Shown here in pieces: positions 1 to 13,213 of a stretch of 64,000 nt of DNA (position 1 is the stretch's first letter; the number at the start of each line of letters is the position of its first letter). Location: contig NC_035172.2 of the NCBI RefSeq assembly GCF_001659605.2, forward strand, positions 32,663,342 through 32,727,341, written 5' to 3'. A program made the position numbers and the translations under genes. This stretch comes from Manihot esculenta (taxonomy: Eukaryota > Streptophyta > Magnoliopsida > Malpighiales > Euphorbiaceae). The notes below the pieces were generated by a model that worked only from the letters and a program-made list of their open reading frames with translations, was not told the origin of the DNA and did no database searches.

Positions 1-739
1 TAATTTTAATTTAATTTTTTTAATTTTTATATTTTAATATAATTTTAGTTAATTTATAAATTTATAAATTTAATAATTTATATAATAATTAATTATTTAA
101 CTGACATATTATATTTATTATTATAATTATTTTTTAATTAATCAATTAATTGAAAAAAATTTAATATATATATAATTTTGTATTTTAATTTAAATATTTA
201 AATTTTAAATAAATTGATTCACGTTTATATTTAGATATAATTTTAATTAATTTGAAAATTAAAATTAAATAATTTAATTATTAAATATATAATTCATATT
301 TTTATTTGTGATAAATTTTATTTTATAATAATAATTATAAATATTTTGAAATAAATATATTATTTAATTTAAAATAGTTAATATATATAAAATAATTAAA
401 AATAATATATTTATTATAAAATATTTATGATTATTAATGAAAAATAAACTATATCTACTAGTGAAATAATTGGTTGTATATTTAACAGTTAAATTATTAT
501 TATTATTAAAATTAAATATATCATTTAATTATAATTAAATATGAATTAATATTATTTTTATATATAAAATTAATTTATATTTAAAAAATAATAAATTATT
601 ATTTTTGATATTCTATATAAACTCTTATATTTTTATTTTTAAAAATTAATTAAAATTACATACAAATTCATTTAAATTAAAATTTAAATATTTATATTAA
701 AATATAAAATAATGTAAATATTTAAATTTTTTCAGTCAT

Positions 740-774
<35 letters not shown>

Positions 775-2988
775 CATGCCAGCTAAATTATTAAATTGAT
801 ACATAAATTATTAAATTTAAAAATTTACAGATTAATTTAAATTATACTAAAATATAAAAATTGAATTAATTAAATTAAAATTAAAAAAATTAAATTAAAA
901 TACAAATACGTGCATACATAGAATTTTTAAATCAATTGAACTTAAAATTAATATTATTATTTTCCATTTTGACGTAAAATAACTGACTTTTAAGAACAAG
1001 TTTCAAAATTATTTCAACTTAATGCAACGTCACATTTTATTTCCAAACTTACAAAATATTTATGATTTTTTTTTAAAAAAAATCGATTTTAATGCTTTAA
1101 TTGGCTAATTTAGCAATAAATTTTAGTTCAATTATATTTTTTGTTAATAAATTGTGTATTCTTTATTGTAAGTAAATTTGGATTTGGAAATGTAATTTTA
1201 TTTGTGTCCTTCTTTCTTGAATACTTTTTCTTTTTAAATTTCCTCATAGTGATGGCAATTTCGTAATTATATCTTGAGTTAATTTTGAGATTAATAAAAT
1301 TCATCTATTCTTTCTGATTTAAGAGAAATTAATTTCTTTCTATTATCCTCTCCAATATTTTCATTATTTAACCACTTAAAAATAAAATATCATATTTGAT
1401 GACTGATTTCATCATTCCGGTTTGAGATCTGACTCATTATCAAAACCCTTTACTTGAAAGCCCTAAAACCTCCCAAATAAATTAGATCCAGCCCGCTCGA
1501 CTTTAAAATCGGACCTCCCTAAAATCTCTCAATCGGGCCGGTCCAGTCCTTTTAGCCCTAAGATCAGACCTCCCCTGGACCTCAGTCCTAATTTCACCAA
1601 CCAGTCCAGTCCGGAGGAGAAAAGGTAGTCAGCCCATTCACCTAGTAGGTCTATCCGCATGCGTGCGTCCGTATCCGTATGGTAAAGATAGGTGGTCCAA
1701 TGACAGTGATACCGTTACACGTCACTGGTAGACAAAAAACAAAAAGAATAAAAGGGGAGAAGCGTTATTCTCTAGGACTAAGTTTACAAATCTCTTATAA
1801 AATCCTATTTTCTGAATTTCAGATTATCAATATTTAATTATATAATAAAGTTAATATATTAAAAATTAATGATAAAAATATTAAAATATTAATTTTTTTA
1901 TATAAAAATATGAGTTAAATAATTTAACTATGAATGCATATGAATAAATATGAAAAGTCTCAAATTTACTCTTTTAATTTTTAATTTAAAAATAAAAATA
2001 ATTTAACCATGAATATATATGGATAAATCTAAAAAGTCTTAGGTTTACTCGCCTAACCTTTAATTCACAAAAAAAAAAAAAAATTTAGCCATCAATGAAA
2101 CGAGATAACAGATGATTTGTTCTTTTTATATGTATACGCATGCATGACCCATTGAATTTTTCTTTAAAAGAAAAATAATGGACCAATAAAATTGAAAAAG
2201 TTTATTTAAGAGTGAATAATTGGCTCACTTAAAAAGAAATAAGTAATGGATTTATTTATTTATTATATTCAAAATTAGAATTTATAATTATTAAAATATA
2301 TTTTTATAAAATATATAAAATTTTAATTAAATAATTTTAAAATAAAAATTAATTAATTATTTTCTAAAAATTTAGATATTTTATAATAATTCTCTTAACA
2401 CATAATTAATTTAATCGATTTAATTTGATTACATTTTCAAAGTGTGAAACCACATATTCTTTGATTGCATCTTCAAAGTGTGAAACCGCATATTCTTTGT
2501 GACATTGCATTGGTGTGAAAACCAACAACTAGCTTTTGTTGAGGAATATGTCTAACTTGAAAGCTATATAGAATCTTGGCTCCTAATAATTAATTAATTT
2601 TTTTAATAAAATAATTCATGCTAATAGAATAAATAATAATAATAATAGTTATATATTATTGATTTATATGTTAAATTTTTCATTTTTGAAAGACTGGATA
2701 AAAGGTGGGTCTTGAACACAAGATTTCAAATCATGCTATAATGGAGGTTTAATTTAGAAAAAATTACTATTTAATTTTGAAAAATTTATTAATTAATTTT
2801 AATTTTTAAAATATATTAAAATGTTTTTAAGATTTAAAAAAAAAATTAATAATTAGTTTATCCATTAATTTTAATATAATTCATTTTTATTAGTGTGTGC
2901 AAAACTCACAATCTAATCTTTTTTACACTAAATAATTTAGTAAGGGCTAAATTTTGAATTTTATTAAATTTTAAGGATTATATTGTAA

Positions 2989-3045
<57 letters not shown>

Positions 3046-3600
3046 TTTTAACATTTAAAATTCATATAGGGCAGATCAGAATACATTATACTAAGGGAGA
3101 AAAAAAGTTTGAATTCAAGATATCAAGACAAGCGGGATACTCTTAATCTCAAAACTACCTTATTATTATGATAGCCAAAGCTGGAGGAGAAGAAGAAGAA
3201 GAATTAGGAAGTGGAGTTGTTAGGGATGACGCAGCAAACAAAGGATTATGTGCCCTTGGTGGGGGTGGGGCAACTGCTGATGATGATGACATGCACATCC
3301 ACCTAATCCTTTTTCTCTTGCAATTAAAATGAGGCACCTAATTCACTACAGTATGTGCACTACACAATATTATAGTTACTTTCCTTTTCTTGAAAAAAAA
3401 AAATTATGGACATTACTTGTGCTTTCGAATTTTTTTTTTTATTATGTTATTTTTAAAAAATATTAAAAATTTATTAATTAATCCTGAAGGGAGAGATTCA
3501 TTTTCTGAAATGTTAAAGAATACTTAGAAGCGTCTCTTTTCTAAATCTCTTGGTGTAGACTCCTTCCTTTAATTTCTGCCTTCCTCCATCAACACTTAGC
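1..3600. other. AT-rich intergenic region
   Basis: No gene could be supported here. The stretch is extremely AT-rich, with simple (AAT)n near 741-771 and (ATT)n at 2991-3043. A less AT-rich island at about 1430-1790 reads like an eroded LTR or other repeat. A segment from about 2755 begins like a foldback family also seen near 11.38 kb and 35.83 kb. A 60-codon minus-strand frame at 3155-3337 (proline/serine-rich, ending in an isoleucine run) matches no family I know and has no other support. Confidence 0.6.
2991..3043. repeat. (ATT)n microsatellite
   Basis: About 17 uninterrupted ATT triplets. A shorter AAT run lies at 741-771. Confidence 0.9.
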
Positions 3601-3940
3601 GAGATCAAGTAGAATTGAAATTTATTTAGCATTCAAAATATTCCCAAACCCATCAAAATAAGGCAATAGGATATCATTTTTCTTTCATCCTTTCGGCAAC
3701 CAAATGAAAATAACTAATTACATATCGAAACCCATAAACCATAAAACCAAACATCTAAATAAGACATTTCGTTATGTACATATCACACCTTGATGACAAA
3801 TCCATTCGAATATAGAAAGAAGAAATATGCCAATGCCAAGTTTAACATCCAAGCAGAGACACCATGAGAACCTTGTTCATCTTCCAGTGAACCTCATTAA
3901 AGCATGCTTTATTCCTTGCAGGCATTATGATTCATAGAGA

Positions 3941-6900
3941 TCATGCGGCTATTGCTTCACTTATATAGGTGGGTGATTCTCTGGGTGAAGAATCAATGTG
4001 GGAGTGACCAACATTGGTTTCATGTGATGTTCTATTCTCCACCATATCTCCAACTCCAAACCCATCACCATCGCCCTTGATCATGTTTCCACATCCACCA
4101 CAGCCACCACTCTTCACCATGCTTCCACATCCACCACAGCCACCACTCTTCACCATGCTTCCACATCCACCACAGCCGCCACTCTTTACCATGCTTCCAC
4201 ATCCACCACAGCCGCCACTCTTCACCATGCTTCCACATCCACCACAACCACCACCACCGCAGCCTCCACAACCACCTCCACAGCCTCCACTCTTTATCAT
4301 GTTCCCACATCCACCACCACAGCCGCCTCCACAGCCTCCACCTTTTACCATGTTCCCGCATCCACCACCACAGCCGCCACCACAGCCTCCACTTTTTACC
4401 ATGTTCCCGCATCCACCACCACAGCCGCCACCACAGCCTCCACACTTTGATGCCTCCACATCCAACACCAGTTTACGTTCTATAGAAGTAGACTGCTTGA
4501 TTTGTTTGGCTTCCACATGGAACCCATTAACCTTTTCCACATTACCATCCAACTCCTCCAAATTTTCACCATTAACCATGAAGCCTCCATACCCTTTATT
4601 GTTAAAAATATCAGCAAGTATAAAAGCTGAAATGATTGCAGGCAACACCAACCACTCTTCTTTCACCTGTTAATTCATTTTAAAATTAAGAGCAATGCAT
4701 AGAGAAGGGGCCAAAAAGATTCTCTAACTAGAACTCTGGACAAATCTAACGAGAAGACAACCTTGTACCTTGACAGCGGCAGACTTCAAGTCGAACAATG
4801 CTACTGCTTTGCCATAAGGATACTCTGCAGAAAATTCAACTGCAGTAAAAAAATCTCGTTCATTTCTTTGCTTCTCACAGTGTTTGCGCTCAAAATCCAG
4901 TTTTCTGCCATGAAAGATTTTTACCTGTACCAAGAAGTTAAGTGCAATGAATGCTCTGTGCAACTTGGATTGAAATGATAAAAGATTCTATAGCCAAAGA
5001 AAATTCAAAATTAATGCACAAACAAAATCCGTGTAGATTTGAGTAGATAACTATGCAATGTAATATGCAAATCTCAAGGTTCTGGGTCAATTTGACTAAC
5101 ATAATTGGAGATTTTCATGATATAAAGTAACAAAAGCATGATTTGTCACCAATGGACAAAATTAACTATAATTGAAAAGGTAAGTTATTGATAAAAATAC
5201 ATTCACAATGCACAAAAAACAACTCTAAAAGAAAACAGGTGATGGGCAAAAGACAATTACCATCCTACTGCCAATGAGCTCACAGAAATGACCATCTTCA
5301 TCAGATTTTCTTTTAAAACTAAGGCACCACTGAGAATCAATTAAAGACCAATGGGTCCTCATAAACTCTGCGAGATCACGTGTCTCACCAGATTTCATAG
5401 CACCTACTACTTGCTTCTTGAGTATGCTCTTGTCTGTTGTCTTTGCATTTGTTGAGTCCCTGGAACATAATCCAAGCCAGTGAATGACACAACTTGGACT
5501 TCATAATATAGAGCAACATACATCTATAGAGCTACAATTACATAACAATGAGATGATGCATAATAAGCATACACTGTTACTAAAGGATTCTGAATTCTAA
5601 TAGGACATCTTGCATATCCAATATGATGAGAGAAAAGAACAACTTCCGTTCATCCAGGAAATGTAAACTAAACACATGTAGTATATACGGAAGTAAAATC
5701 ATATATTAGCTAGATTGTTATATGATGAATTAAAATATTGATAAACTGCTAGCACCATAGCTATATTCATATAGCATTTGAATGACAGATCTGCCTGATT
5801 AGTAATTTAAGGTTCCTTTAGGATTGTGGAACTGAAATATTACATTAATTTTGTGCTGGTATATGCAATATTTCACTCAACATGCAATGGCCTCAAAGAC
5901 AGTTGAGCAATTAGCATAAGATGAAGGCACAAGGGATACCTCATTTGCAGGCTGATGATCTCACTATCATTTTCATCAGTGATGTGAGTCCAGATTTTAG
6001 CATGCTGAACCCTTAAAGGTAGTGACTGTGAGGGAACCATGCGCAGCAAATATGGTGCTTGGATGGGAACAGTACATGAGACAGCAATTCGCAGGCAGAT
6101 TGGCTTTGAACTCAAATTGCCAGAACTTGGCTGCAATTCTACCCATTTTTCGACAGCAAGCTTAGAAACTGGGTTCAGAAAGTCTTGTAAAGATAATGAA
6201 GCAGTACCTATTGTCTTAAATGCCTCCTTTACGAGAAAATCAGAAGGTGAATGTGAAATAAGTTCAAAGATCAGCTTTCCCTTAGGTTCACACTGTAAAG
6301 AAACAACCTGTTTTTCTTTAGATTCTGACAGAATAGTTAGTTTTTGCTTATCATTGAAGAATACATCTGGCTGCTCTTTACTGAATCTGACAAAGTGGCA
6401 TCCCTTGTGTCCCTCTGGTAAGTTTTTAACACCCACAAACTCCAAAAGGACCTGAACTAGTAGTAAAAACAAACAGGAAAAATATTAGAGAAATGAGAAT
6501 TGTTTTAATCATGTTGACTAGTTAGCATAATATCAATTGGTATTGATAAAGTCACTAGATGGGAATTAAATCCTTTGGTTCAACAATGATCGACACCTAA
6601 ACTACTTTTAATTGATTGATATTTCAGCCAAAGAAAAGCAGACACTTCTATGTCATTAGCTCTGAAAAAACACTCTGCAAGCATAGTATAGCAATCTAAT
6701 GACACATATTGCAAACTAGGTTTAAGCACAGACGCAAAGGATTAACATCAGTGCCTCTTTCTTTAAGCTTTATCTTAAGTAGGCAAGATGGAACTTGAAA
6801 TCGACAAATGATAAAGAAGGTGGAAACTACCTCAACAATCTTCACCTCTGGAAGTTGAATCATCTTTTGACATTCATTTGATGCTAACATATCTTTTCTC

Positions 6901-8734
6901 AAGAGATTTGGCAGGAGTGGAATCTTTGTGACAGGAGATGGCATCCCGCCTCTATACATTGCACCTGCCTTCCAATACCTTGTGCCAAATGTCTCTTCCC
7001 ACTGCTTAGTAGTTCCAGAAAATCCAGTGTCCAACTTCTTTCCTTTAGTCCTGTCTGAATCCATGTCATCATGCTCCAATATCTTGCCAACTGCTCTACT
7101 CAAATCTTTACAATAAGAAATTGGATGCAACTGGTGAGTGTGCCAAATAAGATCAATGTCATAAGTTGGAACACAAAAGCGTTTTATCGACCGTTCCATA
7201 TTTCTCTTAATTAGATACAGAAACCCTTTATATCTGGCTGCAGCTTCTTCAAGAAAAACATTGTTGTTGATATGGGGTCTGCATACCTGTCACAAATGGA
7301 GAAAAAAAAAATATTAACAATAAGGATTTCCAGACATTTCTAACAAACAAGGTAATCTAATATACATCAATCGTGGAAATATATAGCCATGATGCAAGGA
7401 ATCCAAACTTTCTACTAAAACTATATTGATGCTGTTTTCCATATTTCAATAGCTTCGTGACCATCTTCAGCGGTTTTGTCTATACATGATGAATATTAAA
7501 TATGCAAGGATCTCAATTTAACTATTCCAGCCATATAAATTTACCTAAACTAACAAAATGGATGATATTTGATTTATCAAAAATCCAAAGTTAATTAGAA
7601 TAAGAAGACAACAACATACCTGATAATAGAAAGGACTCTGTCTTTTCACTGCTGAAACCAAATCATATTTGGTGTATTTCTCTACTGGGAAAAACTTCCA
7701 ATTGGGGCCTGTGGACAAAGCTCTTGTCAAGTCAAAGTCATAAGGTTCATCTGGGTACAACTTATTCCAAATTTCTTGAGATTGCCTGATGCAAATTCCC
7801 CCTTCAACAGAAGATGCAACATTAGAATAGTCTAGGATCCTTCCAAAAAGCTCCTCACAGTCATTTTTGTATCTTACCTGAATGCAAAGCCAAGAAACAG
7901 AAATTAACCACCGAACATGAAAATCAAAATTTATGAATCTGTATATAAATATATTTCATTCCAGAAGCCTACTGGATTGAGCCTGTGACAATGCCAAACC
8001 CATTCACAATCAAGAGGTACAACCAGTGGCCCTTCAAAAACTGGTGACTCTGAGTGTTTGGCAAGCAATGGAAGCCAACAAACATTGTATCTGAAAATAA
8101 AAGCACATATAAAAATCAGAACTCTGCAAACAAAGAACTTCCATTTTAAATACAATACAAAAGACAAGCAACAGAATAGCAGACCAAAGAAACCAAATTT
8201 TGAAGCCTTGACTAAACAGTAAGAAACATTCATATCCAAATGCATGTCAGAAAAGAAGCAAAAAAAAAGCACCAAAATTTATAGGTGGACAACTATTTGA
8301 AATTTTTAGGCCACTTTTCAAATATCAAGTTACATCCAAAAGAAGAAATACAAAATTTTTAACAGAAAATTCATTGTAATTTTCCACTTAAACAAACAAA
8401 AACTCACAAGAGAAAGCATAAATGACAAAAATTGACTATGAAATTTAACCAGAAAACCAAAATATATAACCATATTATTTTGCATTAAATTAGCTAAAAA
8501 TTGAATATCATAAAAAATTAAACTCATAAAGATGAACCTAAGCAATAACTTCAGGAGTTCGATTCTAGATGCATACCTGTAGATGGCACATTCAAGAGTA
8601 GGTCCTTCATAAAGCCAACGATTCTTATCAACAGCTGCAAGGAACTGAAGCTGCTGCTTGGCTGCGGCCAAAAGGTCCACACTTATCGCTATCTTTTGTG
8701 CTTCAAGCCACTCTAACTCTTGTTCCATCTCCAT
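3941..8734 (-). CDS. GRDP1: Glycine-rich domain-containing protein (GRDP1/2 family, DUF1399)
   Basis: Eight coding exons on the minus strand: 8734-8577, 8090-7973, 7877-7620, 7286-6831, 6451-5940, 5459-5261, 4924-4769 and 4666-3941. All have GT-AG borders and join in frame to 860 residues, close to Arabidopsis GRDP1. The N-terminal half carries the DUF1399 region, with the repeated W-H-H style motifs 'CEWVWHCHRLNP' and 'DLIWHTHQLHP'. A middle beta-rich region follows, then a hydrophobic stretch near residues 622-638. The tail, about residues 692-822, is built of CGGGCGG/CGGCG blocks split by N/S-M-V-K. GRDPs are tied to stress, ABA and developmental responses in Arabidopsis; the biochemical role is unsettled. 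The start follows the conserved MEMEQELEWLEAQK opening. The Cys-Gly tail is unusually regular. Family assignment is secure; choosing paralogue 1 over 2 is not. Confidence 0.9.
4083..4451 (-). repeat. 36-bp and 51-bp tandem repeats encoding the Cys/Gly tail
   Basis: In-frame minisatellite inside the last GRDP exon. Five 36-bp units begin at 4083, 4119, 4155, 4191 and 4227, and three 51-bp units begin at 4299, 4350 and 4401. Each unit codes a block of glycines and cysteines followed by a short M-V-K spacer. Both periods are multiples of three, so copy-number change keeps the frame. Because of the repeat, the opposite strand and another frame are also open over this region. Confidence 0.9.
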
Positions 8735-8739
8735 CTCTG

Positions 8740-9925
8740 CTACAAAGCAAAAAAGAAATGGAAAGAAAACAAACAGAACTCAATAGACTTCTCTCCAAAG
8801 AGCCAATATATTGATCGATAAAAAATAGCACGTACATCCCACATTCTTTACTTATATAGCGACTTAACGGTTACAAAGCAACAGGAAGCTAAATTGTAGC
8901 CGCATCACTAACTCTTCTTTTCATTTAAGCTGCCTACACTACAACGTATCAATTTCTAGATTACTTCAGAATTAAAAATCTCCATTCAGCCATCCCACAG
9001 TATGATAAAGCAGTAATTTCATAGTTTTTAGAATATAACACAAGACTTATATCACAATCTTATTACTAAATTAAGCAGCACGGATTTTCTAAAATTTTTT
9101 TGAAATCCACGGATTTTCTAAAATTTGAATACCAATACAATTACCGGATAAAATACAGACATGAAATTCTCTAAGATTTTGTGATACCATTGGTAACAGA
9201 TTAATAGAAAATTTGATTGCTGGAATGGCCTATCAATCGCCTTACTGCACTGAAATTGCAATTCGTAAGGTCTTTGAATATTATCTTTCATTGAAGCTTT
9301 GGTTTAGTTTCAATTTGATAAAATAATAACCGGTAAAAGAAATTAGCACTAGTTATCATTTGAGAATAACTTTCTTATTATATATATATATATAACGAAA
9401 GTAAACGGATGAATCGGCAATTAAAAATAGGAATAGAAGCCGTGTCTGGTAAAGGCGTTCACTCTGCACATTTAGAAGTTAAGGAGAAATTTTAAACAGT
9501 TAAAGACATCAAATGTCACTTCTGCTGAATCCCACCGGTTTGGGATAGGGAAGAGGCTTAGACACTCCTCCCTTGAGCTAGCTTTCCCCCTTGAGCTAGC
9601 TTTCGATGTCGGCCACCTATAAATATGTTAGGCTCAGTGTAGTACCTGGGCGCGCTAGGGGTGTGTTGAATCCAATATCGGGGATGGGATAGGGGTAATG
9701 TGCCAAGCTAGTTTTTGGTTGAGTTAGGCGCCAAGTTTAATAACTTTTCTCCCGCTTTTTCTGAGAAACCAAACAAAGAAGAGTCTCCTACACGCTCAAC
9801 TTCATGTATCGAAAACTACAGCAACTACCGAAGCATTAAGCAGCAAATTAAAACAACAATAAAATTACTTCCAATTCCACTGAAATCGAAGATGTCTATG
9901 ATCGTTAAGATGATTCAACATTACC
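8740..9925 (-). other. Probable 5'UTR intron and upstream leader exon of GRDP
   Basis: Just upstream of the GRDP start codon the minus strand shows an acceptor (TTTGTAG, ending at 8740). About 1.2 kb away, a purine/CT-mixed leader ends at 9925 in CTTCTG followed by a GTAATG donor at 9924. The sequence beyond 9925 to about 10100 is less AT-rich, as expected of a leader exon. This is inferred from splice-site logic, not from a transcript. Confidence 0.5.
9519..9700. repeat. Small LTR/TRIM-like fragment in the GRDP leader intron
   Basis: Two direct copies of a TGAATCC...GGGATAGG motif begin at about 9522 and 9665, roughly 145 bp apart. The interval includes a duplicated 'CCTTGAGCTAGCTTTC' and a TATAAATA-like box. 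Such 'TTGAATCCCACATCGG' sequences occur repeatedly in plant genomes and resemble short terminal-repeat retroelements. Identification is tentative. Confidence 0.35.
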
Positions 9926-9930
9926 AGAAG
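9669..9930 (-). repeat. 262-bp segment, inverted copy at 18787-19048
   Basis: By eye this matches the reverse complement of 18787-19048 over 262 bases, with about five substitutions and no gaps. In GRDP orientation it spans the last few leader-exon bases, the donor site and the start of the first intron. It appears to be the source copy, because its surroundings continue naturally on both sides. Confidence 0.9.
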
Positions 9931-10159
9931 TAGCTTGAAGGAAGTCTTTCCGGTCACTGAAGAGAGCTAGGAGATCGCCAGGAAAGGTTTCGGCCCGGCG
10001 AGATTGGCAATTCTAGGTGTAACCAAGCTGCTGACTACCTAGAGTGTGATGACAGTCTTCGCAAGTTATGGATTACTCTGCACCAAGCAACGACGAAGGC
10101 AGATATGTATAGTTGGCCTGACTGGATTCAAATGACAAAAGTACCCTTCAAATCTCTAA

Positions 10160-12120
10160 TCTAATTTTTAAATACATAGAAAATAGAAAATAGAAAATAA
10201 ATAACCATTTTTCAAATAGCTCTTAGATTTTGATTTGAAATATACATTTATTCATTCCATTTCTAAATTAAAGTTTTTTTTTTTATATATTTTCTTTATG
10301 AAATTTTGACAAATTGGAATATTTATTTATAATATAATAATTTAGAGATTAAAATACAATTTTTTTTTAAAAAAAAAATCAAAGCATAATAAAATATTCT
10401 TTACTTGTAACATCAAACTCCAAACTACAAATATAAAACAATACATTATCAAATTAAAATTATAAAAAAAATTAGAGCTTTATATCTAAAAATTAAAATA
10501 ATGTCAAATTCAAATCCTAATAAAATTTAAAAAAATTAACAAAAAAAAAACCTTTAGATGATTTACCATTTTTATTATTATTTGATCAATTTATAAATAC
10601 CAAATTAATATCCTCATATAAAGATGATTTGTACAAAAGTGTAATTTCAAACCGTCCTTGAACATGATGACCTTCCATTTTATTTTATAGTCCTTTTCTT
10701 TAGGTGAGAAGTACATAGATACGAGACAAAGAAGTTCTAGCTAAGATGATTGTACTAATCCTGAAACAGGTAGAAATGGATCAAATTTGTTATTGATTTG
10801 AATTGGTCTGAACCGAAAACAAAATCAAAATTGATCAGATTGATTTTAAGTAGAAAAATTTATTTAAAAAATCTCAAAATTTTCAAATTATTTATTTAAA
10901 AAAATTATAAATTAAATTAAATTAAAATAAATTTAAAATTACAATCAAAATACGAAATTATATTATTGAGAAATTTATTAGTCAATTTTTTAATTTTAAA
11001 AATATATTAAAATATACATATAATTTTAAAAGTTTACTATTATTATTTTATTAATTTTAATTATTAAATATTATAAAAAATTTTAAAAAATTTTTAATTT
11101 AGTGAAATTAATTAATATATAGTTTTATAAAATTAAAAATTAATAAATAAAATTTCTACATAATATAAATTAAATAATAAAATATTTAATAATTAAAAAT
11201 TATGAAATGATTAATTAATAATTTTTTAAAAATTTTAAAAAAATTTTAATATTTTTTAAAATTAAAAAAAATAAGTATCGAGTTTTTATATACTATAAAA
11301 TTAAATAGGAAATTCCTCAAAAATTTATATCACATTGTTGAAGTGAAAAAAAAAAAAGAAAAGAGATTAATAAAAAAATAGAAAAAATTACTATTTAATT
11401 TTATATTATGAGTAAACTTGATATTTTGATTTTAAAAAATATGTTAAAATATTTTTAATATTTTAAAAATTATATTAATTAATTTTTCTGTTAACTTTAT
11501 TTATTAAATATTTAAAAAAAATAAAATATTATAAAATTAAAGAATTAATTAATAATTTTTTAAATTATAAAAATTAAATAATAAAATACTTAACAAATAA
11601 AATTAATAAAATAATTAATTAATAAATTTTTTAAAATATATAAAAAATTAATATATTTTTTAAATTAAAATTTTTTTTTCGAAAATTTAAAATATTAACT
11701 AATAAATTTTGTAATAATATAAAAGTTAAATAATAAATTTTTGTAACAGCTATTATTGATGTTCAAATCGTTTGGAAAACTGAAAATGTTGAATTCCAAC
11801 CTGAAGAGAGTGTACTAAAAAGATAAGAATGGACAAAAGACGCTTCTTGCATCACAAATGATGGTACTACTTTTCTTTGGAAATTACTTGTACGAAACAT
11901 ACATATAAAAGAGGTCGGTTAGTACAAGGAAAGATCTACAGTACAAACAAAAACAATAATTCCAGCAATAAGAAAAAACTTGCGTATAATTTATGTCGTA
12001 CAATTATAAGATGAATATATTTTTTAAATTTATATTAATATTTGAAAATTGTAATGGTTTTACATTATCACCCTTTCTCGTCATATAATATTATAGACTA
12101 TTATAATAAGCAGCGTATGC
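10160..12120. other. AT-rich intergenic DNA with foldback-type repeats
   Basis: No coding region seen. About 10970-11160 and 11380-11750 contain poly-A/T-rich sequence opening with 'AAAAATTACTATTTAATT'-like ends. The complementary end lies at the far side, consistent with decayed MITEs of one family. Confidence 0.5.
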
Positions 12121-12121
12121 A

Positions 12122-12583
12122 GTGGTGAGCATTCGGTCGGTTTGATTTCGAATCGAATAAACCGAAATTTGAAATTTTAGTGTTTATAAAAATCGAATCA
12201 AATTGATTTTAATCAGAAACCGAATCGAATCGAATCGGTTTGATTCAGTTCGATTCGATTCGGTTTGATCGGTTTCAATTTTTAATAATTTTTTTATTTT
12301 TTACACTTTATTTTTAATATTTTAAAATTTAATTAAAATATTTTAATTTTAATATAATTTAATTTCTATATATTATTGAAAAAATATATTATTATCATTA
12401 ATCGGTTCGGTTCAATTTTTTCGATTTTTTTCTGATAAAAACCGAACCGAACCGAAATAACTGAAATTTCTGAAATTAAAAACAGAACCGAACCGAAATA
12501 TATAAAAAATCGAATCAAATTTTCAAATCGATTCAGTTCGATCGATTTTTTCGATTTGAACCGATTAATCTTCACACCTAGCC
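12122..12583. mobile_element. Foldback (MITE-like) element rich in AACCGAACCGAA motifs
   Basis: The left part reads GTGAGCATTCGGTCGG followed by repeats of TCGATTCGGTTTG. The right part carries the complementary AACCGAACCGAA motifs and ends in a related sequence (AATCGGTTC ... CTTCACAC on the two strands). The whole can fold on itself around an AT-rich centre. No transposase is present. The sequence GTGAGCATTCGGTCGGTT opens many non-autonomous plant repeats. Ends are imprecise. Confidence 0.6.
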
Positions 12584-13086
12584 TACCCCAAATAAGTTGG
12601 GCTGCATGAAGTTTTTGAGTAATGGTTTCCAAACAAGAAATAACCGATTGGAATATTATGTTTTAGAAAATAAAAAAAAATAAATTACTTTTTCATTAAT
12701 TATATAAAAAAATTAATAGATATACGATATTACTTTTTTTAAACTTCTCAATTCAATTTTAATCCAGTTATCACCGGATTAAATTTATAATTAAAAAATT
12801 CAATAGATTTAATAATTATATTTTGACTCTATTAAATTAAAAAATAATTTCAATAATATTAAAAAATAATATATTTTTAAATTTAATAAAATCAAAATAT
12901 CAAGGTCAAAATGTTTATATTTAAAAACTGAGAAATGTAAATTGTTAATTTTAATATAATTAAAAGATGAAAAAGTAACATATCTTTAGAAGAACTTTTA
13001 TAATTTTCCATACAATTAATGAAAAATTAATGTATGCCCCCAATTTGATAGAATTAAAATATAAAAATCAAATTATTAAATTTAAA

Positions 13087-13213
13087 AAATAAAAGCATGG
13101 CACTCCGAGGCTTAGCCTGGTGGAAAGTGCATCCTGATGGACCTGAGAGGTCTAAGGTTCGACTCCCCCAACCTCCTGTTTCAAAAAAAAATAAAAATAA
13201 AAATAAAAGCATG
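13087..13213 (+). mobile_element. tRNA-derived SINE with 13-bp target-site duplications
   Basis: The body at 13100-13200 has a pol III A box (TAGCCTGGTGG, near 13113) and a near-perfect B box (GGTTCGACTCC, near 13157). An A-rich tail of AAAAATAAAAATA units follows. It is bordered by identical 13-mers, AAATAAAAGCATG, at 13087-13099 and 13201-13213. These are the hallmarks of a short tRNA-derived SINE. It does not fold as a complete tRNA. Confidence 0.85.

Noticed and set aside
4065..4445. 126-codon minus-strand frame rich in Trp/Arg/Met
   Set aside because: A shifted reading of the same GRDP repeats; low-complexity and overlapped by the real exon.
4014..4673. 219-codon plus-strand frame rich in Pro and His
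   Set aside because: It is the antisense of the GRDP repeat exon and open only because the repeat lacks stops.
9715..9933. Plus-strand 72-codon frame
   Set aside because: It lies in the GRDP leader intron, on the opposite strand, and in the duplicated 262-bp segment; no family match.
12366..12632. 88-codon minus-strand frame
   Set aside because: Consists of the repeated CGGTTCGGTT motif of the foldback element.
13100..13200. Candidate tRNA gene
   Set aside because: Has A and B boxes but no acceptor or anticodon arms; the A-tail and target duplications mark a SINE.
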